A DNA stretch of 64,000 nt from RHKX01 sp046330415 (GTDB lineage Bacteria > Actinomycetota > Thermoleophilia > Solirubrobacterales > 70-9), in assembly GCA_046330415.1 (NCBI GenBank), contig JAXLSW010000016.1, positions 87,305-151,304 of the forward strand, in the 5' to 3' direction. Of this stretch, positions 38,252 through 46,680 are shown piece after piece; position 1 is the first letter of the stretch; the number at the start of each line of letters is the position of its first letter. The notes beneath the pieces were generated by a model, which ran no database searches, was not told the origin of the DNA, and worked only from the letters and a program-made list of their open reading frames with translations. Position numbers and translations under genes: made by a program.

Positions 38252-39168
38252 CGCCCGAGCGCTCGGCCCGTCCTCGCGGCCACCGACCTGCGCTCGAAGG
38301 TGACCTCCTCCCAGCGGAACCGGGTCACGGCGTAGCCGCGGCCCTCGAGCCACTCCTGCTTCGCCGCGTCGCTTGCCAGCTGGGCCGGCGTTGAGTGCGC
38401 GCCCTTGCCGTCGAGTTCGACGATCACCTTCAGGTCCTCCCAGGTCATGTCGGGGACGTAGCGGCCCTTGCGGACATTCGGCTCCGGGATCGGCAGGCCG
38501 AACTCCTCGCAGAGCAGCACGTAGTCGCGCTCGAAGTCGTTGACGCAGCGGGCGAGCTGGGGCAGGTGGGAGTCCATCGCCGCGCGCAGGGCCCGGCTCC
38601 CCACTGGGCCGTGGCGGATGGCCGCCTGCAGCGAGGGGAGCGAGAAGGGGATCTCCGGCTCGTACTCGGCTCGCGCGAGCACCAGCCGTAGAGAGTTGTG
38701 GGAGAGATCAGAGGAGGAGACGAGCAACGACCGCGCCAGGTCCACGACGGGGAGGCCGCGGTGGGTACGCCGTCGGATCGTGCGCGGATGGCGGATGACG
38801 AGGTCCCCCTGCGTGCGAACCCGGCCCGGCGAGGCGATGTGCATTCGCCGCGGCCGGTCAGAGAGGAGGCCCTGCCACCAGAGGGCGGTGAGCCCGTCCA
38901 GCGCCGAACCCATGCCCGCGAACAGCAGCCCTGCCACGTGCTCGCCCATCTCCGACAGCTCCGGCCGCCCCCAGATGTAGACCCCGCGATGGCGCGATGG
39001 GTAGAGCCTCCCCCTGCGCAACCAGCTCTTCACCTGCTCTCTGCCCACCCCGCAGCCGAGCAGCTGCGGCCGCGAGATCGCCCACTCCTGCTGTGCCGCG
39101 AGCTCACCTGCCAGCTGCGACGCGCGCCGGGGTTCGCTGAGGACCACAGGACGATTCGCAGAAGCCAT
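38248..39168 (-). CDS. AbiEi-type antitoxin-like / DUF559 protein
   Basis: A 306-residue protein with two parts. The N-terminal half (about 15-120) is a winged-helix AbiEi-type domain (QLLGCGVGREQVKSWLRRGRLYPSRHRGVYIWG). The C-terminal half is a DUF559/VSR-like restriction-endonuclease fold with VPDMTWEDLKVIVELDGKGAHSTPAQLASDAAKQEWLEGRGYAVTRFRWEEV (D, E and K of a PD-(D/E)xK site). Such proteins are common and variable in actinobacteria; antitoxin or nuclease activity is unproven and no partner toxin lies nearby. ATG 39168 is chosen. Its first codons are duplicated twice in the upstream gap. Confidence 0.82.
   Translation of the reverse strand: MASANRPVVLSEPRRASQLAGELAAQQEWAISRPQLLGCGVGREQVKSWLRRGRLYPSRHRGVYIWGRPELSEMGEHVAGLLFAGMGSALDGLTALWWQGLLSDRPRRMHIASPGRVRTQGDLVIRHPRTIRRRTHRGLPVVDLARSLLVSSSDLSHNSLRLVLARAEYEPEIPFSLPSLQAAIRHGPVGSRALRAAMDSHLPQLARCVNDFERDYVLLCEEFGLPIPEPNVRKGRYVPDMTWEDLKVIVELDGKGAHSTPAQLASDAAKQEWLEGRGYAVTRFRWEEVTFERRSVAARTGRALGR
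39131..39161. repeat. Copy A of a 31-nt repeat, inside the gene start
   Basis: GGTTCGCTGAGGACCACAGG then ACG, 4 variable bases and GCAG. This is the start region of the gene ending at 38248 (codons for RPVVLSEP on the minus strand). Copies B and C lie upstream. Confidence 0.7.
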
Positions 39169-39318
39169 GGGAGCCACTCTGGCCGCCGCGGTGTCACGGA
39201 TCCAGACGCGGATGTGACTTCTTCGCGCCGCAGGTGCGCCGAGTCCGTGGAGGCGTTGGGAGAGGAGTGGCGGCGACCCAGCTGCGGCGCGACAGCGGCG
39301 GCGGCACCCGGTGCGCGG

Positions 39319-39352
39319 TGTGGTCCGCCTAGGACCACAGGACGCACCGCAG
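39319..39352. repeat. Copy B of the 31-nt repeat, with hairpin
   Basis: GGTCCGCCTAGGACCACAGG-ACG-CACC-GCAG; TGTGGTCC / GGACCACA forms an 8-bp hairpin (39319-39339). Lies in the 284-bp gap 39169-39452, which holds no gene. Confidence 0.7.
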
Positions 39353-39390
39353 GACCCTGCCACGGCGGGGGCGGGTCTGCGGCACCCGGC

Positions 39391-39424
39391 GTGGTTCGCC
39401 CAGGACCACAGAACGCGCTGCAGC
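39391..39424. repeat. Copy C of the 31-nt repeat, with hairpin
   Basis: GGTTCGCCCAGGACCACAGA-ACG-CGCT-GCAG; GTGGTTC / GGACCAC forms a 7-bp hairpin with a G-T pair. B and C share about 50 nt including GCGGCACCCGG. Confidence 0.65.
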
Positions 39425-39452
39425 CGGAGACGCGGGTGGCGCCGCCTGACCC

Positions 39453-40604
39453 TCAGCCGTCGAGTTGCTTGCGCAGGGCCGCCACCCGGCCCGCCGCCTC
39501 TCGGAGTCGCTCCTCGGTGAGGGAGCCGTCGCGGACCGCGTCCACGATGCCCTTGCGGACGGCGCCGACGGCTCCCGGGTCGCTCACCTGGACGAGGTCG
39601 ATGCCGGCGGCGAGGGCTCGCGGCGCCGCGTCCCCGGGCGTCGCGACGGCACGGATCGCGCCCGAGGCGAGGTCGTCGCTGATCGCCACCCCCTTGAACT
39701 TCAACTCGTCACGCAGCAGGTCGGTCGCGATGGCCTCCGTCAGCGACGCGGGCGTCACCGGGTCGTAGGCGGAGTAGAAGGCGCTGGAGACGACGACCGC
39801 GGGTGCTCCCGCCCTGAACGCCGCCCGGAAGGGGAGGAGGTCGCGGTCGGCCAGCGTGCCCGCGTCGAGCCCGACGGAAGCCGGGCCCGCATCCGTGTCC
39901 TGGGTGGCGCCGCCGAGCCCGGGGAAGTGGGAGGGGGCGCAGGCGATCCCGGCGTCCTCGCACGCCCCGACCGCCGCCTCGGTCATCTGGGCGGCCACGG
40001 CGGGGTCGTCGGAGAAGGCGCGGTCGGCGATCGGGGAGTCGAGCGTCGCGACGTCGGCGACGGGTGCGAGGTCGAGGTCGAAGCCGTCGTCGCGAAGCGC
40101 CTTCGCCGCCTCCTCCATCCACTTCGCCGCGAGCTCAGGATCGCCGGCGTCGCCGATCTCGATCTCGCGCTCGCCCGGTGGCAGATCGTCGAGCGCACGG
40201 TAGGGCCCGCCCTCCTGGGCGACCGCGATCAGCGGCGGGTCGGCTCCTTCTCCGGACCCCGCCTCCCGGATCGCCGCGATCAGCTTCGAGCCGCCCTTCG
40301 AGCCGTCCCAGTTCGATCCCTGCACGAGAACGCCGCCGTAGGGATGCTCGGCGACGTCGCCGACGATGTCGGCGCCTGGATCTGAGCCGTCGAAGCCGGC
40401 GAGGATGACGCCGTCGGCGAGCTGCTCGAGCTCTGCGGCGCCGAGCACGGCGGTAGTCGACGTGGCTGCGACGGTCGAATCGCCGGCATCCCCCTGGCCC
40501 TCGCCACCGCTTGCCAATGCGATCACGGCGACGATGATCCCCACGGCCGCGCAGGCGGTGACGATCGCAGCGATGCGCTGGCGCCGGTTCAGGTTCGCCC
40601 CCAT
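39453..40604 (-). CDS. Membrane-anchored GH3/NagZ-like protein
   Basis: A 383-residue protein with an N-terminal signal anchor (about 10-32, IAAIVTACAAVGIIVAVIAL) and a GH3 N-terminal barrel: DLAPVADVATLDSP, then SHFPGLGGATQDTD, and FKGVAISDDLASGAI with the nucleophile Asp. In NagZ (beta-N-acetylglucosaminidase) the signature is K-H-F-P-G-[HL]-G-x4-D-[ST]-H, where the last His is catalytic; here K is S and the final His is replaced by Asp. Activity is therefore doubtful or altered. Ends KQLDG. It is divergent from lysC. Confidence 0.85.
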   Translation of the reverse strand: MGANLNRRQRIAAIVTACAAVGIIVAVIALASGGEGQGDAGDSTVAATSTTAVLGAAELEQLADGVILAGFDGSDPGADIVGDVAEHPYGGVLVQGSNWDGSKGGSKLIAAIREAGSGEGADPPLIAVAQEGGPYRALDDLPPGEREIEIGDAGDPELAAKWMEEAAKALRDDGFDLDLAPVADVATLDSPIADRAFSDDPAVAAQMTEAAVGACEDAGIACAPSHFPGLGGATQDTDAGPASVGLDAGTLADRDLLPFRAAFRAGAPAVVVSSAFYSAYDPVTPASLTEAIATDLLRDELKFKGVAISDDLASGAIRAVATPGDAAPRALAAGIDLVQVSDPGAVGAVRKGIVDAVRDGSLTEERLREAAGRVAALRKQLDG

Positions 40605-40635
40605 GAGCGAGGCGATCCAATCACACCTGCCGCTC

Positions 40636-40641
40636 TATCCT
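40636..40641 (+). promoter_or_regulatory. -10-like TATCCT before lysC
   Basis: TATCCT lies 10 nt before ATG 40652; no Shine-Dalgarno. Confidence 0.4.
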
Positions 40642-40651
40642 CACCGGTCCG

Positions 40652-41957
40652 ATGCCAGCCGCCGAGACCACGTCGCAGCCCGCCGAGATCGTCGTCATGA
40701 AGTTCGGCGGCACCTGGCTCGCCGGGCCCGAGGACCTCGGCGCGCCGCGGCGCGGATCGTCGCCGAGCGCGAGAAGGGCTCGAAGGTCGTCGCGGTGCTC
40801 TCCGCCCGCGGCAAGACGACCGACGACCTGGTCCGTCAGGCCTTCGAGATCTCCGACCGCCCGGAACCGCGCGAGATGGACATGCTGCTGTCGACCGGTG
40901 AGCGCATCTCCTGCGCCCTGTGCGCGATGGCGATCACCGACCTCGGCCACTCGGCGATCTCGCTCACCGGCTCCCAGGCAGGGATCGTCACCGACTCCTC
41001 ACACACGAAGGCGCGGATCATCGACGTCCGCGCCGACCGCATCCAGGCGGCGCTCGACGGCGACAACATCGTCCTCGTCGCCGGCTTCCAGGGCGTCTCC
41101 ACCGAGTCCAAGGACGTGACCACGCTCGGCCGCGGCGGCTCCGACACGACCGCCGTCGCCCTCGCGGCGGCGCTCGGCGCCAGCGTCTGCGAGATCTACA
41201 CGGACGTCGCGGGGCGTCTTCAGCGCCGACCCGCGGATCGTCCCCGACGCCCGCAAGCTCCCCATCGTCTCCTTCGAGGAGATGCTCGAGATGTCCGCGT
41301 CCGGGGCCAAGGTGCTGCAGCTCCGCAGCGTCGAGTACGCGCGCAACTACGACATCCCCATCCACTGCCGCTCGTCGTTCGAGAGCGGCCCCGGCCCTCG
41401 TCGTCTCCGAGAACGAGACGACGCCGGAACGACCGCTTGTGACAGCAGTGGCGCACTCCGACCAGGAGGCGCGCGTGACCCTCGCGGGGGTCAAGAACGA
41501 GCCCGGCATGGCCGGGCGGATCTTCACCGCGCTCGCAGCGGCGAACGTGAACGTCGACGTGATCATCCAGAACGAGCCCGTCTCCACCGAGCACGGCGCC
41601 GACCTCTCCTTCACCGTCGCCCGCGACGACCTCGCCCAGGCGGTCGAGGCGATCGAGGCGACCGGCCAGAGCTCCGACGAGATCCTCACCGACGAGCGCA
41701 TCGGCAAGGTCTCGATCGTCGGCGCCGGCATGCGCAGCCACCCCGGCGTCGCCGCTCAGGTCTTCCGCGTCCTCGGCGAGGAGAGCATCAACATCGAGAT
41801 GATCTCCACCTCGCCGATCAAGATCTCCTGCGTGATCTCCTCCGACCGTGTCGCCGACGCCGTCCGCGCGTTGCACGAGAGCTTCGGCCTCGGCGCCGAA
41901 TCGGTGCACGAGGAGGAGCCGACCGGCGTCCATCACCGGGCCCGGGTGGGCCAGTGA
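40652..41957 (+). pseudogene. lysC: Aspartate kinase, broken by three frameshifts (probably sequence error)
   Basis: Aspartate kinase phosphorylates Asp for Lys/Thr/Met synthesis. The pieces are: frame 1 to about 40740 (VVMKFGGTW then LAGPEDLG); frame 2 to about 41212 (ARIVAEREKGSKVVAVLSAR, STGERISCALCAMAI, TLGRGGSDTTAVALAAAL); frame 3 to about 41393 (IVPDARKLPIVSFEEMLEMS, EYARNYDIPIHCRSSF); frame 4 to the stop 41957 with two ACT domains (VTLAGVKNEPGMAGRIF, KVSIVGAGMRSHPGVAAQVF). Adding one base at about 40740, removing a G at 41211-41214 and adding two near 41393 rebuilds a normal 420-430-residue enzyme. The invariant KFGGTS reads KFGGTW at codon 22. It overlaps asd by 4 nt. Confidence 0.85.
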
Positions 41958-43006
41958 GCCCCGGTAACGGTGTCCGCCTCGGCGTCCTCGGCGCCACCGG
42001 CGCGGTCGGCTCGACCGTCCTGCGCGTGCTCGAGGAGCGCGACTTCCCGTCGCCGAGTTCGTCCCCTCGCCTCGAGCGCTCCGCCGGCAAGCACCTGCGG
42101 TTCCGCGACGGCGAGGTCGAGGTGCAGACGCTCGGCGAGGAATCGATCCAGGGGCTCGACCTCGTGATCTCCTCCGCCGGTGGCAGTGTCAGCTCCGAGT
42201 GGGCGCCGAAGCTGATCGCCGCCGGCGCGGTCGTCGTCGACAACACGAGCTTCTGGCGCATGCACGAGGACGTCCCGCTCGTCGTCGCCGAGGTCAACCC
42301 CGAGGATGCCGACGACCACCATGGCCTGATCGCCAACCCCAACTGCTCGACCATGCAGATGGTCGTCGCCCTGAAGCCGATCATCGACGCGGTCGGGATC
42401 GAGCGCCTCGTCATCTCCACCTACCAGTCGGTGTCGGGAACCGGGCAGCGCGCGATCGAGGAGCTGCGCACCCAGACCGGCGCGCTGCTCGAGGGCGGGG
42501 AGGCGGAGGCCTCGATCTACCCGCACCCCATCGCCTTCAACGTGCTGCCCCAGGTCGAGACCTTCAAGGACGGCGACGACTACACGACCGAGGAGCGCAA
42601 GATGATGGCCGAGACCCGGAAGATCCTCGGCGCGGGAGAGGAGCTCGGCATCTCCGCCACCTGCGTCCGCGTCCCGGTCTTCGGCGCGCACTCGGAGTCG
42701 GTCAACGTGCAGACGCGAGAGGCGCTCGAGCCGGAGGCGCTGCGCGAGCTGCTCGCCTCCGCCCCCGGCGTCGTCGTCCAGGACGATCCCGGCAACGGCG
42801 TCTACCCGCTGGCGACCGAGGTCGAGGGCAGCGACGAGGTCTTCGTCGGCAGGATCCGCCGCGATCCCTCCCACGAGCGCTGCCTGAACATGTGGATCGT
42901 CGGCGACAACCTGCGCAAGGGAGCCGCGACGAACGCCGTCCAGGTCGCGCAGCTGCTGATCGACCGGGACCTCGTCCGGGTCCCCGAGCCCGCGCTCGCC
43001 GCTTAG
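41954..43006 (+). CDS. asd: Aspartate-semialdehyde dehydrogenase, with a locally scrambled segment
   Basis: A 350-residue enzyme converting aspartyl-phosphate to the semialdehyde. N-terminal GVLGATGAVGSTVLRVLEERDFP (NADP-binding), the catalytic Cys in IANPNCSTMQM and the His-containing FGAHSESVNVQT are all present. Residues 33-40 read SPSSSPRL where the family has the V-x-E-F-V-P-L-A-S type sequence. Reading 42049-42076 with three single-base insertions (G, C, G) gives VAEFVPLASE, restoring the family consensus while leaving the total frame unchanged. This again looks like base-call loss. GTG 41954 overlaps the lysC stop (GTGA). Confidence 0.93.
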   Translation: MSPGNGVRLGVLGATGAVGSTVLRVLEERDFPSPSSSPRLERSAGKHLRFRDGEVEVQTLGEESIQGLDLVISSAGGSVSSEWAPKLIAAGAVVVDNTSFWRMHEDVPLVVAEVNPEDADDHHGLIANPNCSTMQMVVALKPIIDAVGIERLVISTYQSVSGTGQRAIEELRTQTGALLEGGEAEASIYPHPIAFNVLPQVETFKDGDDYTTEERKMMAETRKILGAGEELGISATCVRVPVFGAHSESVNVQTREALEPEALRELLASAPGVVVQDDPGNGVYPLATEVEGSDEVFVGRIRRDPSHERCLNMWIVGDNLRKGAATNAVQVAQLLIDRDLVRVPEPALAA

Positions 43007-44193
43007 CCCGGGCCGACCGCCCGCAGCTGCAGAGCGAGGCGGATCTCGTCGCGCTTGGCCGGGTCGTCGAAGTCGGTCCCGAACGCCTCGCGCGCCTGGT
43101 TGATCCGGTAGCGCACCGTCTGCGGGTGGACGCCGATCTGCGCCGCGGTCGGCTCATACCGGCCCTGATGGGAGAGCCAGGCCGCAAGCGTCAGGCCGAC
43201 CTTCGCCGCCGCGCGGTCCCCCAGTGCGTCGATCGGAGCGAGCCGCGCGGCCACGAAGTCGGCGGCGATCCGTGGCTCGACGCTCAGCAGCGCCAGCTCC
43301 TGGAGGTGATCGGCAGCGCGGACGAGGCCGTCGCCGCGAGCAACTGAGCCGGCGCGGATCAGCGCCGCGGCGCGCGCGAAGCTGAGTGGCGCCTCCTCGG
43401 GAGCGACCGTCGGGCCGAGCACCGCGAGGGGGAGGGTGGCGAGCCCCTGCAGCGTCTCCCCAGAGACGCCATTGACGCCATCCTCGGCTGGATCGCTGAC
43501 GACGACGCAGATGAGCTCGTCGATCGGGCCGGCGAGCGGCCCGCCGGGAAGGGTCCCGGCTGCCTCCCAGTCGGCCAGCCTCACCGCGGCGCAGGCGATC
43601 CGCTCGGGGATCCGCCAGCCGACGCCGCGGGCGATCGTCGCCCATCCGTCGCGGTCGTCGCTGCGGAGGATCATCCGCCTGACCAGGTGCGATCGGCCGG
43701 CCGCGGAGGTGCCGGTGGAGGCGAGCTGCCCGTCGGCGTAGCCTGCGGCGGCGCGGATCGAGTAGCCGTCGATCAGGGCTGTGACGGCGTCGGCGACCCG
43801 CAGGCTGACGTCCGGCCCGTAGCCGAGCTCCTCCGAGATCGCCGCGACCTCGTGGGTGAAGGCCCGCGCGCCGATCCGGTAGGCGGTGAGCAGCTCCTCG
43901 AGCGGGCGCATCGCGAGGGACTGGCCGCGGCCGAGGCGGTAGTCGATCTCGCGGACGGGCGTCGGTTTGCCGGTCGTGATCTGGCTCGCCAGCTCGTCGA
44001 GCGCGGTCTCGGTGGCGAGCTGCAGCCCGCTCGCGAACGGGATCTCCTCGGGATCGCCGAAGGCGGGAAGGGCGGGCATGACCGCTGCCATCACGCTGGC
44101 GGTGATCTGCTCCCTCCGAGCGGTGACGGCCCGGCCGAGATCGCTCGGCAACCCGCGTCCCGGCGCGGCAGCGCTGTCGCCTGGGATCTCCAT
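43003..44193 (-). CDS. PucR/CdaR-family helix-turn-helix regulator
   Basis: A 396-residue regulator. The long N-terminal sensory region (about 20-170) with RREQITASVMAAV and LGRGQSLAMRPLEELLTAYRIGARAF is of the RsbRD/PucR type, then a GGDEF-like middle section, and the C-terminal PucR HTH (LAAWLSHQGRYEPTAAQIGVHPQTVRYRINQAREAFGTD). These activators control catabolic genes. It ends 4 nt inside asd (convergent). TAGTTT lies 8 nt before ATG 44193 in an unusually AT-rich patch. Confidence 0.9.
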   Translation of the reverse strand: MEIPGDSAAAPGRGLPSDLGRAVTARREQITASVMAAVMPALPAFGDPEEIPFASGLQLATETALDELASQITTGKPTPVREIDYRLGRGQSLAMRPLEELLTAYRIGARAFTHEVAAISEELGYGPDVSLRVADAVTALIDGYSIRAAAGYADGQLASTGTSAAGRSHLVRRMILRSDDRDGWATIARGVGWRIPERIACAAVRLADWEAAGTLPGGPLAGPIDELICVVVSDPAEDGVNGVSGETLQGLATLPLAVLGPTVAPEEAPLSFARAAALIRAGSVARGDGLVRAADHLQELALLSVEPRIAADFVAARLAPIDALGDRAAAKVGLTLAAWLSHQGRYEPTAAQIGVHPQTVRYRINQAREAFGTDFDDPAKRDEIRLALQLRAVGPG

Positions 44194-44201
44194 CTATACG
44201 A

Positions 44202-44207
44202 AAACTA
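44202..44207 (-). promoter_or_regulatory. -10-like TAGTTT of the PucR gene
   Basis: The minus-strand TAGTTT, 8 nt before ATG 44193. The 138-bp divergent gap (44194-44331) is AT-rich relative to the genome and holds both promoters; a Shine-Dalgarno GAGGAGAG precedes ATG 44332. Confidence 0.45.
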
Positions 44208-44331
44208 CAAAAGAAGGCGGCCAAAGTGGCGAAGTTTGTGTACGTCACGCCCAAGACCGATCCTTATGGTCTCCGGCTGAGTTGTGAGGGAGAGATGCGA
44301 CACCACGGGTAGCTGAGGAGAGCTGAACGGC

Positions 44332-46566
44332 ATGGATGGGATCAGGCGACGGGGGCTGACGACGTTGGCGGTGCTGGCCGGAGCGCTGGCGTTCGCCCCG
44401 AGCGCGAACGCTGCGGTGGGCTCGGTCTTCACGGGCATGCCGAGCCCCGCGGTCAGCTGCGACGTCCAAAGCGGCGGCGCAACCGACGGCCAGCGCTGGT
44501 GCACCGGCACCTCCACGCGAGTGCAGAGCTGGGATCACACCCCGATCGACGTCTCCGTCTTCCTCCCCCCGGAGCCCACCAGCGGCCCCGACGGCAACTA
44601 CCCGCTGATCGGCATCTACCACGGCTGGGGTGGGAGCAAGGCCGCCGGCGGTGCGGCGCAGCGCTGGGTGACGCAGGGCTACGCGGTCTTCAGCATGACC
44701 GACCGCGGCTGGCGCAACAGCTGCGGCAGCGCCGCCTCCCGGACCGGCCTCCCCGGCTGGGCCGACTGCGACGACGGCAACATCAAGCTCATCGACTACC
44801 GCTACGAGGCCCGCGACGCCCAGTTCCTGATCGGCCATCTGGTCGACGAGGGCCTCGTCGACCCCGACCGCATCGGCGCCTTCGGCGGCTCCTACGGCGG
44901 GTTGCTCTCCTCGACCCTGGGCGCCCTCAACAGCCGCACGGTGCTCCCGGACGGCACCTACGTGCCGTGGACGAGTCCGAACGGGACGCCGCTGCACATC
45001 GCCGCGGCCGCCCCGAACACCGTCGGCACCGACATCCTCTACACCCAGCAGCCGAACGGCTCGACGCTGGACTACGTCTCCGACTCCTCCTACTTCGGCC
45101 CCGACGGCACGGCTCGCGTGGGCGTCCAGAAGGCCGGCGTCATGAACGGCTTCTTCTACGGCGCCCAGGGCAGCGGAGTCGCGACCCTCGGCCCGGAGGC
45201 GATCGCGCTGCAGTCGGCCGCGAACGGCCCCGGTCCCTACGACTCGCTGAAGCCGGCGCTGCAGGCCGCCCTGACGACCCACGGCGCCTTCAACGTCGAC
45301 GACTCGGTCGCGCCCGCGCCGATGATCCTGGGAGCGGGGTGGAGCGACGACTTCGTCCCGGTCAGCGAGCCGCTCAAGTACTACAACAAGATCCGCGCCG
45401 ACCATCCCGGGACGCCGGTCGCCGTGTTCGCCGGCGATTTCGGACATGCCCGCGCCTCGGACAAGGACAGCTTCGAGGACCTCCGCACCGCCTGGATGAA
45501 CTACTACGTCCGCGACGAGCGGACGGGCGCCAAGCCGCCCGAGAACGTAGTGGTGAGCGAGCTCACCTGCCCGACGTCGGCGCCATCGGGGCAGCAGGTG
45601 ACCCTCGGCCAGTGGTCCGATGCGGCGAACGGCGAGGTGCGCCTGCGGACCACGGACCCGCAGACGATCCAGCCCAGCGGCGCCACCGACGGGGAGACGT
45701 TCTTCGGTTCGGCCACGACAGCCTGCGCCACCGCACCCGCCGCCGACAACCCGACCTCGGCCAACTACCGGACCGACGCCGCGAGCGGCGATGGCTACGA
45801 CGTCCTCGGCGGCGCGATGGTGTTCATGCGCCTCGACGTGAGCGGCCAGAGCGACCAGATCGCCGCGCGCCTCCTCGACGTCGGCCCCGACGGGCAGGAG
45901 ACGCTGATCGAGCGCGCTCTGCTGCGCCCCGACGTCGAGGTTCCGGACGAGGTCCAGCACCTGCAGCTCAACCCCGACTTCTGGCACGTCGCCGCCGGCC
46001 ATCAGCTCAAGCTGGAGCTGCTCGCCGACGACGGTCCCTACTCGCACGTGAACGCCGCCGACGCCGGCGACCCCGCCTCCCAGCACGCGATCGTCGTCAG
46101 GGACCTCGAGCTGCGCGTGCCGACGATGCAGGGGGCGGGCACCGCCGGTGTCGTGCAGGCTCAGAAGCCGCTGTATCTGCCGCCGGGCTACGTCGCCGCC
46201 CCGGGCTTCGAGTCGAAGACGACGACGAAGGCCCCCGACTTCGACGCCCCGAAGGCGAAGGTCAAGAAGTTGAAGGCGAAGAAGCTGAAGCCGGGGAAGA
46301 AGGGGCGGAGGAAGGGCGCCAAGGTGAAGATCACGTTGGGCGGCACCGACGCCGGCGACAGCGGCATCGCCGCCTACATGTGCAAGCTCGACAAGGGCAA
46401 GTGGCGCAAGTGCAAGTCGCCCGTCAGGTACAGGAAGGTGAAGAAGGGCCGGCACACCTTCCGCGTCTACGCGATCGACGGCGACGGCAACGAGCAGGCC
46501 AAGCCGACCGTCGAGAAGTTCAAGGTCGAGGTCAAGAAGGCCAAGAAGGCCAAGAAGCAGCGCTGA
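44332..46566 (+). CDS. Secreted S15/CocE-like alpha/beta hydrolase with two-Cys C-terminal domain
   Basis: A 744-residue exported protein: a signal peptide 1-27 (LAGALAFAPSANA) and an X-Pro-dipeptidyl-peptidase/CocE-like hydrolase domain (about 55-400) with nucleophile S187 in GGSYGG, Asp near 339-340 (GWSDDFVP) and His 372 (GDFGHARA). A jelly-roll C-domain (about 420-610, PGYVAAPGFESK at the end) follows. A Lys-rich linker then leads to CKLDKGKWRKCKSPVRYR-type two-Cys domain (YAIDGDGNEQAKPTVEKFKV), homologous to the repeats in the 30233 product, ending KKAKKAKKQR. It probably cleaves esters or peptides outside the cell. It is divergent from the PucR gene, a plausible regulator. Confidence 0.85.
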   Translation: MDGIRRRGLTTLAVLAGALAFAPSANAAVGSVFTGMPSPAVSCDVQSGGATDGQRWCTGTSTRVQSWDHTPIDVSVFLPPEPTSGPDGNYPLIGIYHGWGGSKAAGGAAQRWVTQGYAVFSMTDRGWRNSCGSAASRTGLPGWADCDDGNIKLIDYRYEARDAQFLIGHLVDEGLVDPDRIGAFGGSYGGLLSSTLGALNSRTVLPDGTYVPWTSPNGTPLHIAAAAPNTVGTDILYTQQPNGSTLDYVSDSSYFGPDGTARVGVQKAGVMNGFFYGAQGSGVATLGPEAIALQSAANGPGPYDSLKPALQAALTTHGAFNVDDSVAPAPMILGAGWSDDFVPVSEPLKYYNKIRADHPGTPVAVFAGDFGHARASDKDSFEDLRTAWMNYYVRDERTGAKPPENVVVSELTCPTSAPSGQQVTLGQWSDAANGEVRLRTTDPQTIQPSGATDGETFFGSATTACATAPAADNPTSANYRTDAASGDGYDVLGGAMVFMRLDVSGQSDQIAARLLDVGPDGQETLIERALLRPDVEVPDEVQHLQLNPDFWHVAAGHQLKLELLADDGPYSHVNAADAGDPASQHAIVVRDLELRVPTMQGAGTAGVVQAQKPLYLPPGYVAAPGFESKTTTKAPDFDAPKAKVKKLKAKKLKPGKKGRRKGAKVKITLGGTDAGDSGIAAYMCKLDKGKWRKCKSPVRYRKVKKGRHTFRVYAIDGDGNEQAKPTVEKFKVEVKKAKKAKKQR

Positions 46567-46604
46567 GCCGGACGGGGCTCCCCGCCCGCGGCAGCGTTCG
46601 ACCC

Positions 46605-46654
46605 GGCGAACGTACGTAACGGGGCCTCATAGCGCCCATTCGCGTACGTTCGGT
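46605..46654. repeat. Palindromic repeat unit 3, inverted relative to 9744 units
   Basis: CGAACGTACG (46607-46616) pairs with CGTACGTTCG (46643-46652). The reverse complement of the loop contains TGGGCGCTATG, identical to unit 1. It lies 40 nt after a gene end and just before the promoter of 46681. Confidence 0.85.
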
Positions 46655-46668
46655 GGGCTTCGCTCGCC

Positions 46669-46674
46669 TACGAT
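46669..46674 (+). promoter_or_regulatory. -10-like TACGAT before 46681
   Basis: TACGAT lies 6 nt before GTG 46681; no Shine-Dalgarno. Confidence 0.4.
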
Positions 46675-46680
46675 GCCGCG

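Noticed and set aside
44245..46455. Minus-strand frame of 736 codons across the secreted hydrolase
   Set aside because: Shadow; no start signal, no domain, opposite strand gene is well supported.
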